DNA of 47,105 nt, taken from positions 1-47,105 of the forward strand of contig JAKSCQ010000042.1 of the NCBI GenBank assembly GCA_022360555.1, given 5' to 3'. The notes under the pieces were generated by a model that saw only the letters and a list, made by a program, of their open reading frames with translations, did not search any database and was not told the DNA's origin. Below are positions 1 to 8,271 of this stretch, in pieces (the stretch's first letter is position 1; the number at the start of each line of letters is the position of its first letter). Both the position numbers and the translations under genes were made by a program. Source of the stretch: Pseudomonadales bacterium (lineage in GTDB: Bacteria > Pseudomonadota > Gammaproteobacteria > Pseudomonadales > Alcanivoracaceae).

Positions 1-2
1 CG

Positions 3-440
3 GCCAGCCATGTGTTCTCTGCCCACCGGGCGCTGCTGGATGCCTTTCTCACGGAAAAATGGGGGGCTCGCTCACTTTCCCTGGTGCCACGGCGTGGTCA
101 GTTCGGCTGGCTGCTGGTGCCCGTGGGAGACATGTTGCCGACACTGGAGCTGGCCATGGTGCTCAATCAGCCGGTCTGGTGCCTGCACCGGGCACCGGAC
201 TTTGCGGCGTTGCCGGCCTTGGTGGAGAGGCGGCAGCCCTGTGGTGTGCTCTGGGTGCTGGATCGCTGGCCGTCTACCAGTGAACAGCAACGGCTCTGGC
301 CGCAGGCCGCGCCAGCCTGGCCGGCGCTCTGTTGGGGGATGCGGGCCGGAGAGATTCCGGCAGCGGTGAGCTGGCTGGGTGACCAGCGTCACACACTGAT
401 CGATAGCCTGTCGCACTGGCAGGCACCGGGAGAGCGTTGA
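3..440 (+). CDS. C-terminal part of an unidentified protein upstream of phrB, possibly a MerR/LitR-type light regulator (5' truncated)
   Basis: The reading frame is open from the window edge (frame 3) to a TGA at 438-440, so only the last ~145 residues are present and the true start lies outside. The visible part has no HTH, signal peptide or membrane segment. It resembles a compact alpha/beta domain (AFLTEKWGARSLSLVPRRG near its start). In pseudomonads a MerR-family gene of the LitR class often precedes phrB, and its C-terminal half is a degenerate cobalamin-binding-like domain; this fragment would fit that position. This is inference from position only. Its stop overlaps the phrB start by one base (TGATG), so the two are probably cotranscribed. 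Confidence 0.45.
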   Translation, partial: ASHVFSAHRALLDAFLTEKWGARSLSLVPRRGQFGWLLVPVGDMLPTLELAMVLNQPVWCLHRAPDFAALPALVERRQPCGVLWVLDRWPSTSEQQRLWPQAAPAWPALCWGMRAGEIPAAVSWLGDQRHTLIDSLSHWQAPGER

Positions 441-1882
441 TGAATCTGGTGTGGTATCGCAATGATCTGCGGGTGCATGCCCACCGCCCGCTGGCGCAGG
501 CGCTGGCACAGGGGGAGCCGGTATTGGCCCTGTATTGCCTGTGCCCCGCGCAGTGGGACGAGCACGGTGTGGCGCCGTTGCGCCGCTGGTATGTGCTGGA
601 AAGCCTTCGGGAGCTGGGGGCGTCCCTGGCCTCGCTGGGGGTGGATCTGCACGTGCTGGAAGTCGGTGATTTTGCCGCGGTGCCGGACGCGCTGGCGTCA
701 TTCGTGCAGGCCCACGGCGTGCACCGCATCTATTGCAGCCGGGAGTACCCACTCAACGAGCTGGAGCGAGATCGGGCCGTGGCGGCACACATGGAGGCAC
801 TGGGTGTCAGCCTGCACGGCAGTGATGATTCTGTGCTGGTGCCACCGCGTACGCTCAACACTGGCAAGGGAACCCCCTATACCGTCTTCAGTGCCTACAA
901 GCGGCGCTGGGATGCCTGGCTGGATGACCATTTCTCCGCGCCTGCTGCCTTGCCGGCGCCGGCCAAAAAAAGCGGCCACTTTGTTGGGAAACCGCTGGTG
1001 GAACGGGCGCTCAAGGCCTTGTCAGTCGCGCCCTCGCTGACAGCGAAATGGCAGAGTGGTGAAAAGGCCGCGCTCAAGCAATTGGACCACTTCGTGCAAA
1101 CCCGCCTGGCGGACTATCGCCGTTACCGGGATTTCCCCGCTCTGGATGCGACCAGCAGTCTCTCCGTGGCGTTGTCAGCGGGAACCTTGTCTCCGGCCAG
1201 TTGCTATCGCGCCGCCCGGGAAGCCATGGCCGATGCCGGTCAGCGCGATGGGGCGGCCTGCTGGATTGGCGAGCTGGCCTGGCGGGATTTCTATCGGCAG
1301 ATCATGGCCCGCTTTCCCCGCATCAGCCAAGGCAGGGCGTTCCGCCCCGAAACCGAATGGTTGCAATGGGATGATGACGACGAGCGCTTTGCCGCCTGGT
1401 GTGAAGGTCGCACCGGCTACCCCCTGGTGGATGCCGCCATGCGGCAACTGGTGGCCACCGGCTGGATGCACAACCGCCTGCGCATGGTTACGGCCATGTT
1501 CCTCAGCAAACACCTGTGGCTGGACTGGCGCCGGGGTGAGGCGTTCTTCATGCAGCACCTGATTGACGGGGACTTCGCGGCCAATAACGGAGGATGGCAG
1601 TGGAGTGCTTCCACGGGGACAGATGCGGTGCCGTATTTCCGGGTTTTCAATCCGGTGCGGCAAAGTCAGCGCTTCGACCCGCAGGGCCGGTTTATCGCGC
1701 ACTGGGTGCCGGCACTGAGAGAACTGGACGACAAGAGCATTCATGAACCCTGGAAGCAGCCGCTACTGGCGCCGGATTATCCACCGCCGGTGGTGGAACA
1801 CCAGGGCGTGCGTGAACGGGTGACCCGTGAGTTCAAGGCCGCGAAAGCGTTACACGATCAGCAGGAGAACACACAGGCATGA
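440..1882 (+). CDS. phrB: Deoxyribodipyrimidine photolyase (class I CPD photolyase)
   Basis: The enzyme repairs UV-induced cyclobutane pyrimidine dimers using blue light and FADH-. The 480-residue length is normal for the family. The N-terminal antenna domain opens with MNLVWYRNDLR, and the C-terminal FAD-binding domain carries WRDFYRQIM (about residue 280), GRTGYPLVDAAMRQL (about 323) and NNGGWQWSASTGTDA (about 381), all signature stretches of the cryptochrome/photolyase family. The ORF track begins one codon earlier at a TTG. I chose ATG 440, which gives the canonical N-terminus and a one-base overlap with the upstream stop. The gene ends in an ATGA overlap with the FAD protein, so phrB is part of a tight four- or five-gene operon tied to light or oxidative stress. 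Confidence 0.96.
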   Translation: MNLVWYRNDLRVHAHRPLAQALAQGEPVLALYCLCPAQWDEHGVAPLRRWYVLESLRELGASLASLGVDLHVLEVGDFAAVPDALASFVQAHGVHRIYCSREYPLNELERDRAVAAHMEALGVSLHGSDDSVLVPPRTLNTGKGTPYTVFSAYKRRWDAWLDDHFSAPAALPAPAKKSGHFVGKPLVERALKALSVAPSLTAKWQSGEKAALKQLDHFVQTRLADYRRYRDFPALDATSSLSVALSAGTLSPASCYRAAREAMADAGQRDGAACWIGELAWRDFYRQIMARFPRISQGRAFRPETEWLQWDDDDERFAAWCEGRTGYPLVDAAMRQLVATGWMHNRLRMVTAMFLSKHLWLDWRRGEAFFMQHLIDGDFAANNGGWQWSASTGTDAVPYFRVFNPVRQSQRFDPQGRFIAHWVPALRELDDKSIHEPWKQPLLAPDYPPPVVEHQGVRERVTREFKAAKALHDQQENTQA

Positions 1883-3126
1883 GTCAGCGAATTGCCATTG
1901 TCGGGGCGGGTATCAGTGGGCTGACCGCTGCCTGGTATCTGTCGAAAGCACATGAGGTGGAGGTGTTCGAGGCCGGCGACGATCTGGGTGGGCACACCTG
2001 CACGGTACCCGTCACGACCCCGTCCGGTGATTATGCCGTGGACGTGGGATTTATCGTCTTCAATGACCGTACCTATCCCAATTTTCTGCGCTTGCTGGAA
2101 GAACTGGGGATTCGCGGGCAGCCCACGGCCATGGGATTCGCCGTCAGTGATGCCGCCAATGGTCTGGAATATTGTGGTGATGGCCTGGGCGGGATCTTTG
2201 CCCAGAAACGCAACCTTCTCAACCCGTCACACTGGCGTTTGATCGGCGATATCCTGCGCTTCAACCGGCAGGCTCCGTCTTTGATAGACAGCGGTGAAGG
2301 GGATATGCCCCTGGGGGAGTATCTGCGCCGCCATGGTTACAGTGAACGTTTTCGCCGTGATTATATTCTGGCCATGGGAGGGGCTATCTGGTCCTGTTCC
2401 CTGGCCCAGATGGAAAGTTTCCCGGCACGGTTCTTTGTGCGTTTTTTCCAGAATCACGGGCTGCTTTCCCTGACCCGGCGCCCACAGTGGTTTGTGGTGC
2501 CGGGAGGCTCGCGGGAGTACATTCGCCCGCTGGTGGCTCGCTGCAAGGCGCAATTCCATACCGCGTCACCCGTGTCCTCGGTGCGCCGGGACGAGCAGGG
2601 CGTGGTGCTGACCGTCAAAGGCAGGGAGCGGCAGTTTGATCAGGTGATTCTCGCCTGTCACAGCGACCAGTCCCTGGCGTTGCTGGCGGATGCCGATGAG
2701 AACGAAAGGCAGTGTCTGTCCAGGCTGGGGTATCAGGGTAACGAGGTGGTTCTGCATACCGATACCCGCCTGCTGCCAACACGCCGCCGTGTCTGGTCAA
2801 GCTGGAATGCCCTATTGTCAGATGGTGAGCAGCAGCGGGTTCAGGTCACCTACAACATGAATATCCTGCAGGGGCTACAGGCCCCGGAAACCTTCTGCGT
2901 GACACTCAATGCCAGTGAGCGGATTGCCGAACACGCCATTATCAGTCGCCACTATTTTTCCCACCCCCTGTTTACACCGGACTCCATGGCAGCACGGGAA
3001 ACCCTGCTGGCTGCCAACGGCAACCGGCGCACCTGGTATGCCGGGGCCTGGTGTGGCAATGGCTTTCATGAAGACGGGGTGGTGTCCGCCCTGAATGTGG
3101 TGCGGGCGCTGGGAGTATCGCCATGA
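1879..3126 (+). CDS. FAD/NAD(P)-binding amine-oxidase-like protein (COG2907 type)
   Basis: A 415-residue predicted flavoprotein. The N-terminus has a Rossmann dinucleotide fold (VGAGISGLTAAWYL, residues ~8-21), followed by the acidic ribose-binding strand and GG doublet (EVFEAGDDLGGHT) typical of the flavin amine oxidase/phytoene desaturase superfamily. No signal peptide is seen. Its start overlaps the phrB stop (ATGA) and its stop overlaps the DUF1365 start (ATGA), which indicates translational coupling. In other proteobacteria this family travels with DUF1365 and CFA-synthase-like genes and is linked to lipid modification under singlet oxygen or light stress, including furan or methylated fatty acid formation. 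The exact substrate here is unknown. Confidence 0.85.
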   Translation: MSQRIAIVGAGISGLTAAWYLSKAHEVEVFEAGDDLGGHTCTVPVTTPSGDYAVDVGFIVFNDRTYPNFLRLLEELGIRGQPTAMGFAVSDAANGLEYCGDGLGGIFAQKRNLLNPSHWRLIGDILRFNRQAPSLIDSGEGDMPLGEYLRRHGYSERFRRDYILAMGGAIWSCSLAQMESFPARFFVRFFQNHGLLSLTRRPQWFVVPGGSREYIRPLVARCKAQFHTASPVSSVRRDEQGVVLTVKGRERQFDQVILACHSDQSLALLADADENERQCLSRLGYQGNEVVLHTDTRLLPTRRRVWSSWNALLSDGEQQRVQVTYNMNILQGLQAPETFCVTLNASERIAEHAIISRHYFSHPLFTPDSMAARETLLAANGNRRTWYAGAWCGNGFHEDGVVSALNVVRALGVSP

Positions 3127-3881
3127 TCTGGCAGGCGGTGGCAACCGGGCGAGTCTGGCATCAGCGTCATGCGCCTTTCCGTCATGGTTTTTCCTACCCT
3201 CTGTGGTTGATCTGGTGTGACCTGGACGACATTGCGTCACTGCTGCAACAGCACCGCTGGTGGGGGCGCCGCTGGCGCCCGGTGGTCTTTCGCGACAGTG
3301 ACTTTGTTGACTCCCGGCCGTCCAGTCTCGCCGACAAGGTTCGCGGCAAGGCCAGTGAACAGGGTCTGGACTGGTCTGGCGGGCGGGTGGTGATGCTCGG
3401 ACAATGGCGCACCTTCGGCACGCTGTTCAATCCCCTGGTGCTGTATCTGCATTTCGCCGATGGTGAAGACGCACCGGACAGCATGCTGGCAGAAGTCCGC
3501 AATACGCCCTGGAACCAGCGTCATTTCTATGCGCTGCAACTGCGCGCGCAAACCGATGGCAACATGACGGCCAGCCACGCCAAGACATTTCACGTCTCGC
3601 CCTTCCTGCCCATGGACCTGGATTATCACTGGCGTCTTCACGTTGCCTTTCCCGAGCTGCGTCTAGTGTTGGAAGACAGAAAGGCGAATCAGCCAGTGTT
3701 CACGGCAGGCATGTCGCTGACATTGCAGGCTCCGCAACCACAGACCCTGTGCCAGCTTGTCTTTCGTTTTGGAGCCCAGGGGCTGGCGACATTGCGGCGA
3801 ATTTACTGGCAGGCGTTTCGCCTGTGGCGCAAGGGAGCCAAGTTTCACGGGCACCCGGACAAACAGGCCCAGGATCAATAG
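3123..3881 (+). CDS. DUF1365 family protein
   Basis: A 252-residue protein of the DUF1365 family, recognised from its N-terminal block (VWHQRHAPFRHGFSYPLWL) and the later HVSPFLPMDLDYHW stretch. The family has no settled biochemical role. It is almost always found beside a COG2907 flavoprotein and a CFA-synthase-like methyltransferase, exactly as here, so a role in modifying unsaturated membrane fatty acids is a reasonable inference. No signal peptide or membrane helix is obvious. It overlaps the preceding gene by four bases and is followed after 12 bases by the methyltransferase gene. Confidence 0.85.
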   Translation: MIWQAVATGRVWHQRHAPFRHGFSYPLWLIWCDLDDIASLLQQHRWWGRRWRPVVFRDSDFVDSRPSSLADKVRGKASEQGLDWSGGRVVMLGQWRTFGTLFNPLVLYLHFADGEDAPDSMLAEVRNTPWNQRHFYALQLRAQTDGNMTASHAKTFHVSPFLPMDLDYHWRLHVAFPELRLVLEDRKANQPVFTAGMSLTLQAPQPQTLCQLVFRFGAQGLATLRRIYWQAFRLWRKGAKFHGHPDKQAQDQ

Positions 3882-3893
3882 AGGAAGTCACCC

Positions 3894-5174
3894 ATGCTGT
3901 CTGGTGAAAAAATTTCCAACAATCGAGTGCGGGAAAACAGCGAGCCCGGTTGGGCCCGGCTGGTGGCACGGCGTCTGGTGCTGGCACGACTCAACGCCCT
4001 GCCGCACGGCATGCTGCGGATCGAGGAACCGGACGGCAACGTGGTGATTGTTGGCAAAAATGCGCCAGACAGTAGTGGACAGAAAATTGCCGAAATTTTC
4101 CTGCGTGACTGGCGCACCTATTCCATGATGATGAGCGGCGGCGCTCTGGGGGCGGCAGAAGCGTTCATGGAAGCCGGCTGGCAGAGCCCGGACCTGGTGG
4201 CGGTGATTCGCTATTTTGCGAAAAATATTGATGCCATGAACTCCCTGGAAGGGGGACTGGCCCGTCTTTCCAAACCGGCGCTGGCATTGCTGCATCGCCA
4301 CAATCGCAATTCCCTGCGGGGTTCACGCCGTAACATCTCCGCCCACTATGATCTGGGTAATGACTTTTTTCGTCTTTTTCTTGATCGCACCATGATGTAT
4401 TCCAGTGCGATATTCCCCCATGCAAAAGCCAGCCTGGAAGAAGCGTCCACCCACAAGCTGGAACAGGTCTGTCAGCGTCTGGGACTGGCGCCGGGCATGA
4501 CCTTGCTGGAAATCGGCACCGGTTGGGGCGGGCTGGTTATCCATGCGGCGCTTCACCACGGCGTGCAGGTGACCACCACCACGATTTCCCGGGAGCAGGC
4601 ACGCTATGCCCGGAAAAAAGTGAACGACGCCGGGTTGAATGACAGGATCACCGTGCTGGAAAAGGATTACCGCGAACTGGATGGCCAGTACGATCGTGTG
4701 GTGTCCATCGAAATGATCGAAGCAGTGGGGGCGGAATTTCTGCCGGGCTATTTCCGAACCCTGGGCGAGCGGCTCAAGCCGGATGGCAAGCTGTTGCTTC
4801 AGGCGATCACCGTGCCGGACCAGCGCTATGACCATGCCCGACGGCAGGTGGATTTCATCAAACGCTACATCTTTCCCGGTGGTTTCCTGCCCAGTGTCTC
4901 GGTCATGTGCCGTGGGCTGGCGGAGCATACGTCGCTGGCTGTCACCGAGTTGCATGATATTGGCCAGCACTATGCACTGACGCTCCATCACTGGCACCAG
5001 CGTTTCCACGCGTCCCTGCCGCAGGTTCGTGAGCAGGGGTTCGACGAACGCTTTATCCGCATGTGGGAGTATTACCTGAGCTATTGCGAAGGGGCCTTCC
5101 TGGAGCGGGCCATCAGTACCGTACATCTGGTCGCCGCCGGCCCCGGTTATCGCCCGGCCTCGCTGCAGGCTTGA
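3894..5174 (+). CDS. Cyclopropane-fatty-acyl-phospholipid synthase family methyltransferase
   Basis: This SAM-dependent methyltransferase transfers a methylene or methyl group to the double bond of phospholipid acyl chains. Its 426 residues fit the family. The visible motifs are ISAHYDLGNDFF (substrate/bicarbonate region), the SAM-binding loop LLEIGTGWGG (about residue 205), the E-M-I-E segment (VSIEMIEAVG) and the C-terminal YYLSYCEGAF holding the conserved cysteine. It is the last gene of the phrB operon and is followed by a terminator hairpin. Cotranscription with a photolyase and a COG2907/DUF1365 pair suggests light- or oxidant-induced lipid remodelling rather than stationary-phase CFA formation. 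A UfaM-like methylase role is possible and cannot be told apart from CFA synthesis by eye. Confidence 0.9.
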   Translation: MLSGEKISNNRVRENSEPGWARLVARRLVLARLNALPHGMLRIEEPDGNVVIVGKNAPDSSGQKIAEIFLRDWRTYSMMMSGGALGAAEAFMEAGWQSPDLVAVIRYFAKNIDAMNSLEGGLARLSKPALALLHRHNRNSLRGSRRNISAHYDLGNDFFRLFLDRTMMYSSAIFPHAKASLEEASTHKLEQVCQRLGLAPGMTLLEIGTGWGGLVIHAALHHGVQVTTTTISREQARYARKKVNDAGLNDRITVLEKDYRELDGQYDRVVSIEMIEAVGAEFLPGYFRTLGERLKPDGKLLLQAITVPDQRYDHARRQVDFIKRYIFPGGFLPSVSVMCRGLAEHTSLAVTELHDIGQHYALTLHHWHQRFHASLPQVREQGFDERFIRMWEYYLSYCEGAFLERAISTVHLVAAGPGYRPASLQA

Positions 5175-5177
5175 AAA

Positions 5178-5200
5178 GCGCCTTGCCCGGGCGCATTTTT
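5178..5200 (+). terminator. Rho-independent terminator after the phrB operon
   Basis: A GCGCC/GGCGC stem with a 7-base loop starts four bases after the methyltransferase stop and is followed by ATTTTT. The stem is short but GC-only, and the T run is in the right place. Confidence 0.6.
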
Positions 5201-5262
5201 AGTTAAGTAACTGGAGGTGCCAGTGGCGCTGCAATGGGGGTAACCCGTGATGCGCCACAATA

Positions 5263-5271
5263 TGGTATTAT
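5263..5271 (+). promoter_or_regulatory. Candidate extended -10 promoter of nadA
   Basis: TGG-TATTAT matches an extended -10 (TGnTATAAT) 70 bases upstream of the nadA ATG. No good -35 is visible, as is common for extended -10 promoters. The gap before nadA otherwise holds only the upstream terminator. Confidence 0.4.
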
Positions 5272-5340
5272 GCCCGCCTTGATTTTGTGTTTACTCTCTA
5301 AGTGATTGATATCAGGGGAAAACCCTGGACGGTGAGGGCG

Positions 5341-6393
5341 ATGACAGCAGAGGCAAAAGCACTGGTTCAGGCCCACCTGGCAACGGTGGACCATGATGAA
5401 GATGCTCTCAGCGACGAGCAGCGCATAGCCTATCGCGAGCGCATTAAGGAATTGTTACGCCAGCGCGATGCGGTGCTGGTGGCCCACTACTATACCGATC
5501 CGGAAATCCAGTCCCTGGCCGAGGAAACCGGTGGCTGTGTGTCCGACTCCCTGGAGATGGCCCGCTTCGGCAAGGAGCATCCGGCGTCTACCCTGATTGT
5601 CGCCGGCGTCAAGTTCATGGGCGAAACCGCCAAGATCCTCAGTCCGGAAAAGCGCGTTTTCATGCCCACGCTGGAGGCCACCTGTTCGTTGGATATCGGT
5701 TGCCCCGCGGACGAATTTTCCGACTTCTGTGATCTGCACCCGGATCGCACCGTGGTGGTGTATGCCAACACCTCCGCCGCCGTGAAGGCCCGTGCCGACT
5801 GGGTGGTGACCTCATCCATCGCGGTGGAGCTGATCGAGCATCTGGACCGCAACGGGGAAAAGATTCTCTGGGCGCCGGACAAGCACCTGGGCAGCTATGT
5901 CCGCGACAAGGCCGGTGCCGATGTGCTGTGCTGGGACGGTGCCTGTATCGTCCACGAGGAATTCAAGGCCAAGGGCCTGGATGATCTGAAGGCCGCCTAC
6001 CCGGAAGCCGCTATTCTGGTACACCCGGAATCCCCGGCATCAGTGGTGGAAATGGCGGATGTGGTGGGCTCCACCTCCCAGCTGATCAAGGCTGCCTGCG
6101 AGATGGACAACGACACCTTCATCGTCGCCACCGACAAGGGCATTTTCTACAAGATGCAGCAACTGGCCCCGGGAAAGACCTTCCTGGAAGCGCCCACCGC
6201 CGGCTCCGGCGCCACCTGTCGCAGTTGTGCCCATTGTCCCTGGATGGCCATGAACGGCCTGCAGAACATGCTGGCGGTGCTGGAAGACGAAGGCGGTCTG
6301 GGCCAGGAGATTTTTGTCGATCCGGCCCTGGCGGAGAAGGCCATGGTGCCACTCAACCGCATGCTGGATTTTGGCAAATCGTTGAAGTCGTAA
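5341..6393 (+). CDS. nadA: Quinolinate synthase A
   Basis: NadA condenses iminoaspartate with dihydroxyacetone phosphate to quinolinate in NAD biosynthesis, using an oxygen-sensitive [4Fe-4S] cluster. The three cluster cysteines are visible in [11 protein letters not shown] (about 115), [11 protein letters not shown] (about 202) and CRSCAHCPW (about 293-299). [10 protein letters not shown] and [15 protein letters not shown] are also diagnostic. The ORF track starts at GTG 5302. I prefer ATG 5341 because it gives the usual ~350-residue protein beginning [13 protein letters not shown], the N-terminus seen in pseudomonad NadA. It is followed by a REP-like inverted pair and converges on bepA. Confidence 0.96.
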   Translation: MTAEAKALVQAHLATVDHDEDALSDEQRIAYRERIKELLRQRDAVLVAHYYTDPEIQSLAEETGGCVSDSLEMARFGKEHPASTLIVAGVKFMGETAKILSPEKRVFMPTLEATCSLDIGCPADEFSDFCDLHPDRTVVVYANTSAAVKARADWVVTSSIAVELIEHLDRNGEKILWAPDKHLGSYVRDKAGADVLCWDGACIVHEEFKAKGLDDLKAAYPEAAILVHPESPASVVEMADVVGSTSQLIKAACEMDNDTFIVATDKGIFYKMQQLAPGKTFLEAPTAGSGATCRSCAHCPWMAMNGLQNMLAVLEDEGGLGQEIFVDPALAEKAMVPLNRMLDFGKSLKS

Positions 6394-6419
6394 GGGTTGC
6401 CCTGTCCGGTGCTCACGCC

Positions 6420-6483
6420 GTTGGAGCTTGAAGATATCAGTGGGCACCGGGGCGCCCCTTCGCCTTGCAAGCAAGGCTCCAAC
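6420..6483. repeat. REP-like inverted pair (copy 1) between nadA and bepA
   Basis: The right arm TTCGCCTTGCAAGC continues to GCTCCAAC. The left arm is a shorter match, GTTGGAGCTTG. The unit agrees with copies near 26136, 29487 and 36227. It lies between two convergent stop codons and can fold into a long hairpin, so it may also act as a bidirectional 3' stabiliser or terminator. Confidence 0.7.
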
Positions 6484-6507
6484 GGGGCGGTCTTATGCCC
6501 CCACGTC

Positions 6508-7938
6508 TCAGAATTCTTCTTCCGACAACATCTGCATGGTTTTCAGGCGCCCGTTGAGCTTGCTGTACAGGGCGAAGTCATCTTCGGCATCCCGGATGGC
6601 ATAGCGCATCTGTTGCAGGGCCTTGCTGTCGTTACCGCGCAGAAACTGGCTTTCCGCCCGGGCATGCAGTGCCCGGACCCGGTCACCGCTGTTGCCGTAG
6701 GCATCGGCGATCAGGTCCCAGAGGGTGGGATCATTGGGACGCCTGGCCAGCAGGGGCTTGAGCAGGGGCAGAGCCTGCCCGGGTTTGTTGCTGCGCAGGT
6801 AGGCCTTGCTGAGCAGAATGGAGGCCGCGTAATCATCCGGTGACACCTTCAGCACCCGCTGTGCCTCACGGATGGCCTCCGGGTAATTCCCCTCGTCCAG
6901 TGCCACTTCCGCCAGCCCCAGCCGAAACCAGAGCTGGTCCGGATTGTCCTGTGCCAGTGACTGCATCATTTCGCGGGCCTGGTCATAGCGGTTGGCGCGC
7001 AGGTAACTCAGCGCCAGCCCGTAACGCGCCGCCTGTAGCATCAGGGCACTGCGTTCATTGCTGTAACGACGAAAATAGTCGATGGCCTGGGAATCGCCTT
7101 CGATAAAGGCCGCCCTCAGGCGGGCCTGTACCAGCAGATAGTGCGGGGAAATGTTCAGCCGTGGCGAGGGCAGGCTGCGGGCCCGGGCGCGGCTGTCGGC
7201 AATCCGACTTTCGGTAACCGGGTGAGTGAGCAGAAACTCCGGCGGGTCGCCGGCAAACTGCTGGTTGTTGTGCATGCGTTCGAAGAAGCGCGGCATGGCG
7301 TCCGGGTCCATGCCGGCGGCGGCCAGGGTCTGCATGCCCACCCGGTCGGCTTCCCGTTCGTTCTGGCGGGAATAGGCAAGCTGGGCCTGAATGGCCCCGG
7401 CCTGGGTGGCGGCAATGCCGGCCATGCCGGCCTCGCCGTCACCGGCAATGGCCACCGCCAGACTGGCCAGCATGGCGGCCAGCATGGCGGTATTCACTTT
7501 CTGGGAATCCAGATAACGGCGGGCAAAGTGGCGCTGGCTCACGTGCGCAATTTCGTGGGCAACCACGCCGGCCACTTCATCTTCGCTGTTGGCATTGAGA
7601 AACAGGCCGGCATTGAGGCCGATGACGCCACCTGGAACGGCAAAGGCGTTGATCTGGTGACTGTTGACCACCACGATGTCCAGATTCGGTTCCTTGAGGT
7701 CGCTGAAGGAGGCCAGCCGGTACACCAGGCTTTCCACGTATTCCTGCACCAGCGGATCCGACATGATGGCGGTCTGCCCGCGCAGGCTGCGTAGCCAGGC
7801 ACGCCCCAGCCGGTATTCCTGGTCCGCGGACATCAGGGCGCTGGCCGGATCGCCCAGCACCGGCAGGTCATCGTTGGCGGTGACCGGAGTGGCCAGTACA
7901 CAGCAGCTCAGCAGTAACAGTCGTACAAAGAACGTCAA
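6508..7938 (-). CDS. bepA: Periplasmic M48 metalloprotease with TPR domain, BepA-like
   Basis: This is a Sec-exported zinc protease of the BepA/YfgC type that assists or degrades misassembled outer-membrane beta-barrels and LptD. The protein is 476 residues long. It starts with a signal peptide (hydrophobic run ending ATPVTA), has the zinc site HEIAHVSQRH at about residue 128 with the downstream ExxAD segment (NEREADRVG), and a C-terminal half rich in TPR-like repeats (SYLRANRYDQA, EVALDEGNYPEA, AYGNSGDR). Length and order match E. coli BepA. It is divergent from tusA and convergent with nadA, as I recall in Pseudomonas aeruginosa. Confidence 0.93.
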   Translation of the reverse strand: MTFFVRLLLLSCCVLATPVTANDDLPVLGDPASALMSADQEYRLGRAWLRSLRGQTAIMSDPLVQEYVESLVYRLASFSDLKEPNLDIVVVNSHQINAFAVPGGVIGLNAGLFLNANSEDEVAGVVAHEIAHVSQRHFARRYLDSQKVNTAMLAAMLASLAVAIAGDGEAGMAGIAATQAGAIQAQLAYSRQNEREADRVGMQTLAAAGMDPDAMPRFFERMHNNQQFAGDPPEFLLTHPVTESRIADSRARARSLPSPRLNISPHYLLVQARLRAAFIEGDSQAIDYFRRYSNERSALMLQAARYGLALSYLRANRYDQAREMMQSLAQDNPDQLWFRLGLAEVALDEGNYPEAIREAQRVLKVSPDDYAASILLSKAYLRSNKPGQALPLLKPLLARRPNDPTLWDLIADAYGNSGDRVRALHARAESQFLRGNDSKALQQMRYAIRDAEDDFALYSKLNGRLKTMQMLSEEEF

Positions 7939-8007
7939 GAAAGGCTCCGTCTCCGGGATACATATTCCATTGTCTGCCTATGTATAATGCCGGGAGGCAG
8001 GCAATGA

Positions 8008-8271
8008 ATGAAAGCGAACAGCATGACTAACCCGTCCGTGGATCTCCATATCGATGCCTCCAGCCTGCAGTGCCCCATGCCACTGCTGAAAACCCGCCAG
8101 GCTTTGCGGCACCTCAAGGCCGGCCAGTTGCTGGAAGTGATCGCCACCGATGCCGCCTCGGCGGATGATATTCCCGCCTATTTGAGACAATCCTGCCACG
8201 AGCTAGTTCGCATGCAGGAAAACCAGGGGCGCTATGCCTTTCTGATCCGTCGGGGTGAACAGGAGACCTGA
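8008..8271 (+). CDS. TusA-family sulfur carrier protein (PA1006-like)
   Basis: An 87-residue protein of the TusA/SirA family. These proteins carry sulfur as a persulfide on the conserved CPxP cysteine, here SSLQCPMPLLKTRQAL (about residues 18-33). ATG 8008 is supported by GGAGG 10 bases upstream; the later ATG 8023 has no Shine-Dalgarno. In this gene order the family member corresponds to PA1006 of P. aeruginosa, reported to affect molybdenum homeostasis and nitrate respiration. That role is family knowledge and is not shown here. The stop overlaps the perM start by one base, so the two are coupled. Confidence 0.9.
   Translation: MKANSMTNPSVDLHIDASSLQCPMPLLKTRQALRHLKAGQLLEVIATDAASADDIPAYLRQSCHELVRMQENQGRYAFLIRRGEQET

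Noticed and set aside
7983-7988. Perfect TATAAT before the TusA-like gene as its promoter
   Set aside because: Its start site would fall within the Shine-Dalgarno of the gene and no -35 is present at 16-18 bases.
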